From Deltaproteobacteria bacterium (GTDB lineage Bacteria > Desulfobacterota > Dissulfuribacteria > Dissulfuribacterales > QOAL01), in NCBI GenBank assembly GCA_027068235.1, contig JAMOUE010000043.1:1-16883 (forward strand): DNA of 16,883 bases, in the 5' to 3' direction. Each line of letters opens with the position of its first letter. The stretch's first letter is position 1. The translations under genes were made by a program, and so were the position numbers. Shown in pieces: positions 7,717 through 14,577 of the stretch. Under the pieces are notes generated by a model. The model was given only the letters and a program-made list of their open reading frames with translations. It had not been told where the DNA came from and ran no database searches.

Positions 7717-8352
7717 TTAAGCTGCCTTTTCATTAACTTGCTTTTCAAAATCAGGATGTACCGGATATCCAAATTCTTTGGCCTTTTCCATCTCTTCTTT
7801 GGCCCTTTTATAGTCGCCACTGAAATAACATGCTACAGCAAGGTTATTCCTAGCAAGGCCAAAACGCGGAGATAGACTAACTGCCTTTTCTGCAAGCTCA
7901 ACCGCCTTATCAAGCTCGTCCAGCTCTACAAGAATCGATGACAAATTTATCAAGGCGGGAACCATTTCAGGTTTTATTTCAAGGGCCTGCTTGAAAAAAT
8001 CAGCGGCTTCCTGCCATTTTCCAAGCTGCATATATGCAGAACCTATGTTAGCCATAGCTTCCGCCGAGCCAGGATGGGCCTTTAATGCCTCCCTGTTCTC
8101 CCTGATGCCGTCTTCAAGACGTCCCATCTGAAAGAAAAGGGTGCCCAAATTAATACGGACTTCATGTGATGTAGGATCTATCTCTAGCGCCTTTTGAAAG
8201 GATGTAATGGCATCTTCAAGACGGTTGGCACGCCAATATGCCAAGGCAAGACGATGATGAGCCACTACCGAATTAGGATTGTCTTTTGTTTCCTTTTCGA
8301 GATCAGCAATAACCTGCTGAATATCTCCACTTTTTATGGGATTTTGAGCCAT
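7717..8352 (-). CDS. TPR-repeat protein
   Basis: A 211-residue protein made almost entirely of tetratricopeptide repeats, at least four clear ones (for example the LEDAITSFQKALEIDPTSHE, WQEAADFFKQALEIKPEMV and YKRAKEEMEKAKEFGYP units), with no signal peptide. I chose the ATG at 8352 (MAQNPIK) because AGGAGG at 8357-8362 precedes it. An in-frame ATG at 8376 would add eight poorly TPR-like residues and has no ribosome site. TPR proteins bind partners rather than catalyse; the partner is unknown. It is the first gene of a two-gene operon with the HEAT/TPR protein and is divergent from the small TGA-containing gene. Confidence 0.8.
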   Translation of the reverse strand: MAQNPIKSGDIQQVIADLEKETKDNPNSVVAHHRLALAYWRANRLEDAITSFQKALEIDPTSHEVRINLGTLFFQMGRLEDGIRENREALKAHPGSAEAMANIGSAYMQLGKWQEAADFFKQALEIKPEMVPALINLSSILVELDELDKAVELAEKAVSLSPRFGLARNNLAVACYFSGDYKRAKEEMEKAKEFGYPVHPDFEKQVNEKAA

Positions 8353-8447
8353 TGTTCCTCCTGTATTATGATACAAAGGTAGATTTTCTTATTTATGAAT
8401 GTCATAATCTACCATAAATAGAGCACCATAACATATCAAATCAGACC
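8353..8447. promoter_or_regulatory. Divergent control region between TPR gene and small selenoprotein-like gene, with nested dyads
   Basis: Contains a perfect 8-bp inverted repeat GGTAGATT (8378-8385) / AATCTACC (8406-8413) spanning 36 bases. Inside its right half is a second dyad TTATGA-ATG-TCATAA (8393-8407). Both resemble operator sites. I could not pick a convincing -35/-10 pair for either direction. Confidence 0.45.
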
Positions 8448-8657
8448 GTGACATCCAAGAATTCAGAAGAAAAAGGGCTATTGAAATGTAAATATTGTGG
8501 AGGGCCTGCCATAATATGCGGCCGGTGAGCAAAGGCAACGGTGGCCTGCCAGGAGTGCGGGATGGAACTACCGGCTCAAGAATACGGTGATGAAATCGAA
8601 GCCATGAAAGAAAAACTGATAGAAGATTTTATAAAGGGAAATAAAAAAGGCGACTGA
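8448..8657 (+). CDS. Small selenoprotein candidate with CxxC-CxxU-CxxC motifs (in-frame TGA at codon 27)
   Basis: Reading through one TGA (8526-8528) gives 69 residues. The N-terminal part ends CKYCGGPAIICGR, then U27, then AKATVACQECGMELPAQEY and an acidic helix to a second TGA at 8655-8657. Cysteines fall at 14, 17, 24, 34 and 37. The TGA sits where a cysteine would complete C24-G-R-U27, so Sec is the natural reading. The layout resembles a family I recall as 'dual CXXC motif small (seleno)protein' in sulfate reducers; I cannot check this. The frame continues cleanly on both sides, a possible SECIS follows, and a strong terminator overlaps the end. The start is uncertain: GTG 8448 or TTG 8481, neither with a good Shine-Dalgarno. 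A nonsense-mutated pseudogene is the main alternative. The role is probably thiol/selenol redox or metal binding. Confidence 0.65.
8539..8573 (+). promoter_or_regulatory. Candidate bacterial SECIS hairpin after the in-frame TGA
   Basis: Starting 11 bases after the TGA, CGGUGG (8539-8544) can pair with CUACCG (8568-8573), with one G-U pair. CC/GG (8545-8546/8564-8565) follows above an AA bulge, and then a purine-rich apical loop near 8551-8559 starting AGG. A G in the first loop positions and a loop ~22 bases after UGA fit the general bacterial SECIS layout. Hand folding only. Confidence 0.35.
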
Positions 8658-8671
8658 ATAGCCGCCTTTTT
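8644..8671. terminator. Bidirectional intrinsic terminator between the small gene and dsrP
   Basis: AAAAAGGCG (8644-8652) and CGCCTTTTT (8663-8671) form a 9-bp stem with a 10-base loop that contains the small gene's stop codon. The stem ends in T runs on both strands, so it can stop the + strand small gene and the - strand dsrMKJOP transcript. Confidence 0.85.
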
Positions 8672-8701
8672 ATCACTTAATTTAAAATTTAAGGATACAC
8701 A

Positions 8702-9862
8702 CTACACCCGAGCTTGTTCCTCCCTTACAGAGATGGCTATCTTGTAAAGAATTGTCACAATTAGTCCACCGACACCCCATATAGCTGCTGCAATGGTTAT
8801 TTCTGGAAGGGTTGGATGATACTCGGTAATTGTCTCAAATGGATTTGGTATAAAACCGCCAATAACTAGGCCGACACCCTTATCTATCCAAGTAGCCAAA
8901 AAGACTGATGCACATGCAAGTACCAATCCCTTTGTATTGCGCCTGATAGGTGGTACAAGAAGGAGAAAGACTCCAAGAAGGCCTATTATAATTGCAGCAC
9001 GCATGAATGGCACCAGATTACCGTAACCATCAAGACCAGCAAAAAGATATTCTAGGGTATGCATATGCCCTGGAATCTGGCTGTAAAATGCTGTAAAAAA
9101 CTCGCATCCCATGAAAAAGAGGTTGGCTATCATGGCGTAACACACTGTCTTTGCCAGTGTTTGCAGGGCGTCCATACCAGGATCGAACTTGGTCACCCTC
9201 CTAACGAAAAGCAGAATCATTATGAGTAGTGCAGGACCTGCTGCAAAGGCCGATGCCAGAAAACGAGGAGCCATGATGGCTGTTAGCCAAAAGTGTCTGC
9301 CTGGCAGACCAGCGTATAAAAAGGCTGTTACTGTGTGGATACTGATTGCCCATGGAATGGAAAGGTAGATAAAAGGTTTTACCCATCTCGGACATGGCAC
9401 ACCCTTTTTATCAGCAAGAAGGGTATTGTAACCACATATGATGTTGAGCAGCAAATATCCGTTCAACACTATCATATCGTAAAAAAGCATAGAATGGGGG
9501 GTTGGATGTAACAACACGTTTAACATTCTCATGGGCTGCCCAATATCTACAACAATAAAGAGCAGACACATCACAACCGCTGCAATGGCAAGAAATTCGC
9601 CAAAGACTACGATCTTTGCATACTTTGTATAGTGATGGAGATATTTGGGAATAACCACCATGACACCGCCTGCTGCAACACCGACGAAATAGGTGAACTG
9701 GGCAATATAGACACCCCAGGAGATATCACGGCTCATGCCTGTTATCCCAAGACCTACCTTGAGCTGATACATGTAGGCCATCACTCCTGCCCCTATGAGA
9801 CAAAGGAGAAAAATGATCCAGCCCCAATAAACAGATGATCCTTTTAATGCCTTTTCAATCAT
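8702..9862 (-). CDS. dsrP: DsrP, NrfD-family integral membrane subunit of DsrMKJOP
   Basis: A 386-residue, very hydrophobic protein with about ten predicted membrane spans, starting with SSVYWGWIIFLLCLIGAGVMAYMYQL. The features are typical of the NrfD/PsrC quinone-interacting family, including the polar turns (GQPMRMLNVLLHPTPHSMLFYD) between spans. In DsrMKJOP it is the second quinone-reacting membrane module and works with the periplasmic DsrO. It has no haem of its own. The ATG at 9862 is preceded by GAGGG, and dsrO ends 12 bases upstream. It is the last gene of the operon, followed by the bidirectional terminator. Length and architecture are normal for the family. Confidence 0.95.
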   Translation of the reverse strand: MIEKALKGSSVYWGWIIFLLCLIGAGVMAYMYQLKVGLGITGMSRDISWGVYIAQFTYFVGVAAGGVMVVIPKYLHHYTKYAKIVVFGEFLAIAAVVMCLLFIVVDIGQPMRMLNVLLHPTPHSMLFYDMIVLNGYLLLNIICGYNTLLADKKGVPCPRWVKPFIYLSIPWAISIHTVTAFLYAGLPGRHFWLTAIMAPRFLASAFAAGPALLIMILLFVRRVTKFDPGMDALQTLAKTVCYAMIANLFFMGCEFFTAFYSQIPGHMHTLEYLFAGLDGYGNLVPFMRAAIIIGLLGVFLLLVPPIRRNTKGLVLACASVFLATWIDKGVGLVIGGFIPNPFETITEYHPTLPEITIAAAIWGVGGLIVTILYKIAISVREEQARV

Positions 9863-9874
9863 GATGCCCTCACA

Positions 9875-10690
9875 CTATATCAGATAGAAAACCGATGGTT
9901 TTGTACCAAGCTCCAATTTACGCCTTAAAGAAATCCTTTCTTTTAGAATCTTGCGCACATTGGAGTTTGGATCTGCTAAATTTCCAAAGAACATAACATC
10001 GGGTGCTGCCTCTACACAGCCAGGCTGTTTTCCTTCTGCCAGCCGCTCTACACAAAAATTACATTTTTCAACAACACCCCTCATCCTAGTAGGGAAACGC
10101 TTATTAAGCTTCCTGCCCTGAGCCATCTCTTTTTCTAGCTGAACCCTTGGATCTAGCCAATTAAAGCTCCTTGAACCATAAGGACAGGCAGCCATACAGA
10201 AACGGCACCCTATACATCTATGATAGTCCTGCGCCACAAGCCCATCTGGCCTTTTAAAGGTGGCCTGCACTGGACATACCCTTACACAAGGTGGGTTGTC
10301 ACAGTGGTTGCACATAAGCAAGAAAGGCATGCCTTCAAGGATATGGTTGTATTCATTATAGCTGTCTGGGAAAACATGTTCATACTCATCTTCCCAGATC
10401 CATTTAATCTCGTTCTTCGGATCTCCCCAATTGGGGACATTGTGAAGATAGTGGCATGTGTGGACTATCTTCTCCACCTTCTCCTTGTTAAGGGCCATCA
10501 CATCAATCAGCATAGCCCATCTTACCTTTGGACCTGCTTCCTCCTCATGCCCTCCATGCCCATGCCCTTCGTGGGCCATTTCAGCCTCGACTGTACCAGG
10601 CTTTACAAGCTCAAATATTCCTTTTCCTCCCAGTCCCACCAAGGTTGTGAGACCAGCAGCCTTTAAAAATTTCCTTCTATCCATATTCAT
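9875..10690 (-). CDS. dsrO: DsrO, periplasmic ferredoxin-like Fe-S subunit of DsrMKJOP
   Basis: A 271-residue protein with a twin-arginine signal (DRRKFLKAAGLTTLVGLGG), so it is exported folded. A His-rich stretch (HEGHGHGGHEE, residues 40-50) follows the signal. Complete [4Fe-4S] motifs are C127/C130/C135/C139 and C159/C162/C165/C169. A further C210/C213/C225 set lacks its fourth Cys (A229). The usual N-terminal CxxCxxCxxxC is reduced to C79 alone. C79 probably completes the C210/C213/C225 cluster, giving three clusters in total. Its ATG overlaps the dsrJ stop (ATGA), implying translational coupling. It passes electrons between DsrJ and DsrP. Confidence 0.95.
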   Translation of the reverse strand: MNMDRRKFLKAAGLTTLVGLGGKGIFELVKPGTVEAEMAHEGHGHGGHEEEAGPKVRWAMLIDVMALNKEKVEKIVHTCHYLHNVPNWGDPKNEIKWIWEDEYEHVFPDSYNEYNHILEGMPFLLMCNHCDNPPCVRVCPVQATFKRPDGLVAQDYHRCIGCRFCMAACPYGSRSFNWLDPRVQLEKEMAQGRKLNKRFPTRMRGVVEKCNFCVERLAEGKQPGCVEAAPDVMFFGNLADPNSNVRKILKERISLRRKLELGTKPSVFYLI

Positions 10691-11085
10691 AGCTTGCTCC
10701 CGTTTGGATCATAATGACAATCCCAGCAATAGGGGTCAACACCTGCATAATTATGGCATTTGTCACAAAATTCCTTTTTATTGGAATGACATTTCATACA
10801 AGTATTCTGAAGGCTGATCCACACCTTCTTTCCTTCTCTATTCACATACCACCTATTGCCCTCTCTCAAGGCCTGATCACGCCAATCATTTAAAAACTGC
10901 ATGTGTGTAGTAATCATAAAGTGGGTATCCTCAACACACTTTTTCTCAGCAAGTGCCTTTATTGCCGGCGTATCAAGGCTTGGTTTAGGCTGTGGTGCCG
11001 CAGTCCCGTGGTTATATAGGAAGGGAAACAAAAAGATACATGCAAATATAGCAAGCCCTATAATTACCTTCCCTGTATCATACAT
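10687..11085 (-). CDS. dsrJ: DsrJ, triheme cytochrome c subunit
   Basis: A 132-residue periplasmic cytochrome held by an uncleaved N-terminal membrane helix (VIIGLAIFACIFLFPFLY). Three haem sites are visible: CMKCH (96-100), CDKCH (107-111) and CWDCH (120-124). C50 in KKCVEDTHFM matches the position of the conserved cysteine known to be an unusual distal haem ligand in DsrJ proteins (His/Cys ligation). H55, H61, M57 and M62 are other ligand candidates. The start overlaps the dsrK end by 8 bases and has AGGAGG inside dsrK, so translation is coupled. It is part of the periplasmic side of DsrMKJOP. Confidence 0.95.
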   Translation of the reverse strand: MYDTGKVIIGLAIFACIFLFPFLYNHGTAAPQPKPSLDTPAIKALAEKKCVEDTHFMITTHMQFLNDWRDQALREGNRWYVNREGKKVWISLQNTCMKCHSNKKEFCDKCHNYAGVDPYCWDCHYDPNGSKL

Positions 11086-12712
11086 CTTCCTTTACCTCCT
11101 CGCCTTCGGCCTTGGCAAAGCCTGGTATTTCCTCACCTCTCAAGTCGGTAGTCCTTTCATGTTCCCCTTCCATGACAAGGGCATTTCCAACCAGTTCAGA
11201 AACTCCGCAGACATTTACATCTGGCACCCAATACTCCATAGATGCTGGTAGCACTGCCCTATCAATAGCGCATACACAGGAAAGCATGTTCACGCCAAAG
11301 CGCTCATGTACATATTTCACTGCATTTGCCCTTGGGAGCCCACCTCTGAGCCTCAACTCCATGTTTTCACCAGCATTCAACCCTGCACCACTTCCACAGC
11401 AAAAGGTCTGCTCCCGAATGGTATTTTCAGGCATTTCATAGAAGTTGTTACAGACATTCTTGATAACATACCTTGGTTCTTCAAACATACCCATGCCTCG
11501 AGATGGGTTGCACGAATCATGATATGTCACCTTCAAATGATCATTTCTCTTTGGATTCAGTTTGAGCTTACCATGCTTAATAAGGTCTGCAGTAAACTCT
11601 GAAATATGTACCATCTTTGCAGACTTGGCATTTTCAAACTTGGTTCCTGTCAGAGGATTGACTGGCTCTTCGAGAAACTCTGGTGGCCCGTTAAATGTAT
11701 TCATGTATTGATGAACAACACGCCACATATGACCACACTCACCACCAAGTATCCATTTGACTCCGAGCCTCTTTGCCTCTGCATAGATCTTGGCATTCAG
11801 CCTTTGAGCCATATCCAAAGAGGTAAAGAACCCGAAGTTACCACCTTCACTGGCGTATGTACTCCATGTGTAATCAAGGCCAATATGTTCAAACAGGAGC
11901 AGATATCCCATAAGGGTATAGATACCTGGTTCGGCAAAGACGTCACCTGAAGGGGTAACAAACAATATCTCTGCCCCTTTCTTGTTAAATGGAGGGTCAA
12001 CTTTTATCCCCACAAACTCCTCAATATCCATACACATAAACTCTACGTTCTGCTTGAAGGTGTGGGGTAACAGGCCCAGGTGGTTACCTGTCTCATAACA
12101 GTTGGCAACTGGTTCTTGAATCCAGTTAATATTTAGACCAAACAGGTTGATAAGCTCACGTCCTATTATGGTGACCTCGGCAGTATCAATTCCATAGGGG
12201 CAGAAGAGAGAACATCTCCGACATTCAGTACATTGAAACATGTAGTACCAAATCTCTTTCAATACATCCTCTGTTAGCTTTCTGCCGCCAGCAAGCCTTC
12301 CAAGAATCTGGCCAGCCTTGGTAAATTCGCCCCTATAAACAGACCTTATGAGTTCCGCCCTTACTACCGGCATATTTTTAGGATCGCCGGACCCTAGAAA
12401 AAAGTGGCACTTATCAGCACATGCACCACATCTCACACAAATATCCATAAAGATCTTGAAGGAGCGATGCTTATCAAGCCTTTCCCTCATGCCCTGGAGG
12501 AATGTCTCTTTCCAATCTTCCGGTAGACCCCAATCATCATCCAAGGGGCTCCACACATGAGGGTTGGGCATTCCTACTGCCTCTACCTTCTCAGGCTTAG
12601 CCGGATAACAATAAATTCCCGGCTTTATAACGGTAGGAATGTCCATCCAATCCCGATTGGGGGGAGTAAGGTCAATCCTTAACATTTCTTGGGGTGTTAG
12701 TTCTTTAGCCAT
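11078..12712 (-). CDS. dsrK: DsrK, HdrD-like Fe-S subunit of DsrMKJOP
   Basis: A 544-residue cytoplasmic subunit. Two [4Fe-4S] motifs lie at C92/C95/C98/C102 (CVRCGACADKC) and C161/C164/C167/C171 (CTECRRCSLFC). The C-terminal CCG-type region has C326 (GGECGH), C401 (HDSCNPSR), C438-C439 (FCCGSG) and C479/C481 (SCVC). This is the cysteine set expected to hold the noncubane-type catalytic cluster related to heterodisulfide reductase HdrB/HdrD. DsrK is proposed to reduce or form the DsrC trisulfide/disulfide using electrons from DsrM. It lies 18 bases after dsrM, with AAAGG upstream of the ATG. The acidic tail (EGEEVKEDV) overlaps the dsrJ start. All key cysteines are present. Confidence 0.95.
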   Translation of the reverse strand: MAKELTPQEMLRIDLTPPNRDWMDIPTVIKPGIYCYPAKPEKVEAVGMPNPHVWSPLDDDWGLPEDWKETFLQGMRERLDKHRSFKIFMDICVRCGACADKCHFFLGSGDPKNMPVVRAELIRSVYRGEFTKAGQILGRLAGGRKLTEDVLKEIWYYMFQCTECRRCSLFCPYGIDTAEVTIIGRELINLFGLNINWIQEPVANCYETGNHLGLLPHTFKQNVEFMCMDIEEFVGIKVDPPFNKKGAEILFVTPSGDVFAEPGIYTLMGYLLLFEHIGLDYTWSTYASEGGNFGFFTSLDMAQRLNAKIYAEAKRLGVKWILGGECGHMWRVVHQYMNTFNGPPEFLEEPVNPLTGTKFENAKSAKMVHISEFTADLIKHGKLKLNPKRNDHLKVTYHDSCNPSRGMGMFEEPRYVIKNVCNNFYEMPENTIREQTFCCGSGAGLNAGENMELRLRGGLPRANAVKYVHERFGVNMLSCVCAIDRAVLPASMEYWVPDVNVCGVSELVGNALVMEGEHERTTDLRGEEIPGFAKAEGEEVKEDV

Positions 12713-12730
12713 GATACCTTTCCCTTTTGA

Positions 12731-13726
12731 TTATTCTCTCTCAAGCGGTAGTCCAGCCTCTTTCATATATTCTCTGTACATATCTTCATACTCTTCATAG
12801 GAGTGGAACTTGGGTGGCTTTCTCCATGGGTTTTTATGATATGCCATCCTACTTGTATTAGCCAAATTCCTTGTAGGACTCATAAATATTCCACCCATGT
12901 GCATAAGCTTACTAAAAGGAAAGTAAGCAATAAGGGTACAGACAAGAGCCAGATGAACAAAAAATATGGCTCCGATTCCCTTGGGCACTACAGGATGAAG
13001 ACTTGCAATGCCTGTCGCCAAGGCCTTCACAGCGGTTATGTCAACCCTAAAGACAAATCTCATAAGCAAACCGCTAATTACAATCCCAAGTATAAGAAAG
13101 AGTGGAAAGTAATCGGCAGCCAGTGATACGAAACGGACCTTTGGCAAAAACAATCTTCTTATAAGGAGACCAGAAACAGCTAAACATATAACGATGTCTG
13201 TAAGATACAAAGGTGGAATACCTATCTGGAACATACCGTCAACTGCATCTAAGGTCTCAACAAACCCAGGGATAGGATGCACAAACAGACGCAAGTGGCG
13301 CAAGGCTATAATAAGGAATGAGTAATGAAATCCAAGCGCCAGCAACCACAACCATTTTGTAGGAGAATGAATGAGCCATCCTGAGCGGAGATCTGACCTC
13401 ATATTTCTGAAGAGTGAACGAAACAAAAAGACCTCGAAAAACATCCTCATAAGGACTCCGCCAGTAGTGCTCGGATTATCTATCTTGGACCACTTGATCC
13501 AGGGCAGTGAGAACTCCTGACCAGCCGTGGTTGGAATACGAAAAGGCACTGGTGACTTGGCCCAGCCGATGACCTTTGCCATAAAACCAAAAAGAAAAAC
13601 GGCAAAGGAGACATAGAGCAGGGCCACGCTAAACAAGGGCTGCAAGAAGGGAATAGACCCTCCGATTAGAGCCACTGCCACAATTGCCAAAACTACCGCT
13701 AGTGGGAACAATATACGCGCTGCCAT
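12731..13726 (-). CDS. dsrM: DsrM, NarI-like diheme cytochrome b subunit
   Basis: A 331-residue membrane protein with about six spans. Histidines within or next to spans (H134, H144, H258, H276) match the haem b ligand pattern of the NarI/DsrM family. It exchanges electrons with menaquinone and passes them to DsrK on the cytoplasmic face; the two form the conserved DsrMK core. The N-terminal helix is uncleaved (ILFPLAVVLAIVAVALIGG). The soluble C-terminal tail, rich in Tyr/Glu/Lys, probably contacts DsrK. The ATG has GAGGAG just upstream, and the RsbRD-type gene ends 17 bases before it, so they share a transcript. Confidence 0.95.
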   Translation of the reverse strand: MAARILFPLAVVLAIVAVALIGGSIPFLQPLFSVALLYVSFAVFLFGFMAKVIGWAKSPVPFRIPTTAGQEFSLPWIKWSKIDNPSTTGGVLMRMFFEVFLFRSLFRNMRSDLRSGWLIHSPTKWLWLLALGFHYSFLIIALRHLRLFVHPIPGFVETLDAVDGMFQIGIPPLYLTDIVICLAVSGLLIRRLFLPKVRFVSLAADYFPLFLILGIVISGLLMRFVFRVDITAVKALATGIASLHPVVPKGIGAIFFVHLALVCTLIAYFPFSKLMHMGGIFMSPTRNLANTSRMAYHKNPWRKPPKFHSYEEYEDMYREYMKEAGLPLERE

Positions 13727-13743
13727 ACCTACTCCTCTAAAAA

Positions 13744-14319
13744 TTAATGTTGGGTTATCTCTTTTTTTAGTTTTTCAAGATGTTTGATACCACGTTTCAT
13801 CATATAGGAAGGACACATACCTCCTGCCAGCAGATATGGTCTCTTCAAAAGGTCGTTACGCTTAATCTCCCAAACCCTTTCCCTACATTCCATAAAGACA
13901 TCAAAAGCCAACAGGCCAAATCTGTCTATTTCGGACTCAAACTCAAGATACTCCTTTAACAAGCCCTTTTTCTGAGCCAAGGGCAGTACCTCCTTACGCA
14001 GGATGGGTTTGAGAGCAAATATAATCTGTACGGCACTTGCAGGAGTAAAGTCCTGAACCGCCCTAATTCTCACCAGGTTATCCAATAATTTCTTGGTAAC
14101 TGCTGGATCAGCCTCTCCTATGAGCTGATCGTACAGTGGCCAAATACTTTCCTCTATGGATGAACCAATGGGATTTGAAAATCTATTTTTTTCTCTTTTC
14201 AGGAATTGTGCTGTTTCAGGGGGATAAGATTTGTGGATCTGCTCTCTCCACCTCTCAACAACTGGGCCCTTTTTCTGTTCTAGGATCTCCCTCAGCCCCT
14301 TGTGTAAATTTCTCCCCAC
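13744..14319 (-). CDS. RsbRD N-terminal-domain protein heading the dsrMKJOP operon
   Basis: A 191-residue, mostly helical soluble protein. The region FVHxxL-like helices with ERWREQIHKSYPPET, then SIWPLYDQLIGEADP and RIRAVQDFTPASAVQIIFALKP match the RsbRD N-terminal domain known from stressosome-type sensors. The STAS domain and any kinase domain are missing. Two cysteines (C145, C169) lie in the C-terminal third, which has MCPSYMMKRGI and a charged helix. The start is GTG at 14319, fixed by AAGGAGG (14325-14331) 5 bases upstream. As first gene of the dsrMKJOP transcript it may sense or tune this complex, which is inference. I recall such genes next to dsrM in other sulfate reducers but cannot check. 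Confidence 0.75.
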   Translation of the reverse strand: MGRNLHKGLREILEQKKGPVVERWREQIHKSYPPETAQFLKREKNRFSNPIGSSIEESIWPLYDQLIGEADPAVTKKLLDNLVRIRAVQDFTPASAVQIIFALKPILRKEVLPLAQKKGLLKEYLEFESEIDRFGLLAFDVFMECRERVWEIKRNDLLKRPYLLAGGMCPSYMMKRGIKHLEKLKKEITQH

Positions 14320-14392
14320 AGATGCCTCCTTTGAAAAGAGATTAGGGGGTTAATACAACCCTTTTTCCTCCCCAGTTGGCGCTGGCTGTCAA

Positions 14393-14468
14393 TGAATAGC
14401 CATTCAGCCGACAGGTTCTATCTATAGACAAAAAGAGCTTGTGTGTCAAGTCACTAATTCAGCCATTC
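14393..14468. promoter_or_regulatory. Repeated GAAT/GGCT words around the dsrMKJOP promoter
   Basis: Dyad TGAAT-AGCC-ATTCA (14393-14406) lies just downstream of the predicted start. ATTCAGCC recurs at 14402-14409 and 14457-14464, and AGCCATTC at 14398-14405 and 14461-14468. One copy flanks each side of the promoter. The 8-mer CTAATTCA (14454-14461) is also found in the dsrA leader (4535-4542). Confidence 0.35.
14421..14449 (-). promoter_or_regulatory. Predicted sigma70-type promoter of the RsbRD-dsrMKJOP operon
   Basis: On the - strand, TTGACA (14444-14449) is followed after 17 bases by TATAGA (14421-14426). Start near 14414, with a leader of about 95 bases. Two other TTGACA copies (14387-14392 and 14479-14484) have no good -10 box. 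Confidence 0.55.
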
Positions 14469-14533
14469 CCTTTTAGTATGTCAATTCACCTTGAAAATCC
14501 AAGCATTTGCCCTTACTCTGATTGGTGAGTGTA

Positions 14534-14551
14534 TATGAAAAAAATTTCATA
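14534..14551. promoter_or_regulatory. Inverted repeat upstream of the radical SAM gene
   Basis: TATGAAA (14534-14540), AAAA, TTTCATA (14545-14551): perfect 7-bp arms centred about 35 bases before the GTG start, a usual operator position. No matching promoter boxes could be fixed with confidence. Confidence 0.35.
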
Positions 14552-14577
14552 AGTGCTGAAATATCCATAACAAAAAA

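Noticed and set aside
8353..8376. Upstream ATG (8376) for the TPR protein
   Set aside because: The ATG at 8352 has AGGAGG directly upstream. The extra eight residues include the ribosome site itself.
8526..8528. In-frame TGA as a simple nonsense mutation or sequencing error
   Set aside because: Not excluded, but less likely: the rest of the frame is intact, the TGA completes a CxxU motif, and a terminator follows directly.
8562..8657. Separate 31-residue peptide starting at the ATG after the TGA
   Set aside because: It would discard the CQEC motif just before it and has no proper ribosome site. The readthrough product makes more sense.
14387..14392. TTGACA at 14387-14392 as an alternative promoter for the RsbRD gene
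   Set aside because: No -10-like sequence at a usable distance. The copy at 14444-14449 has a good partner.
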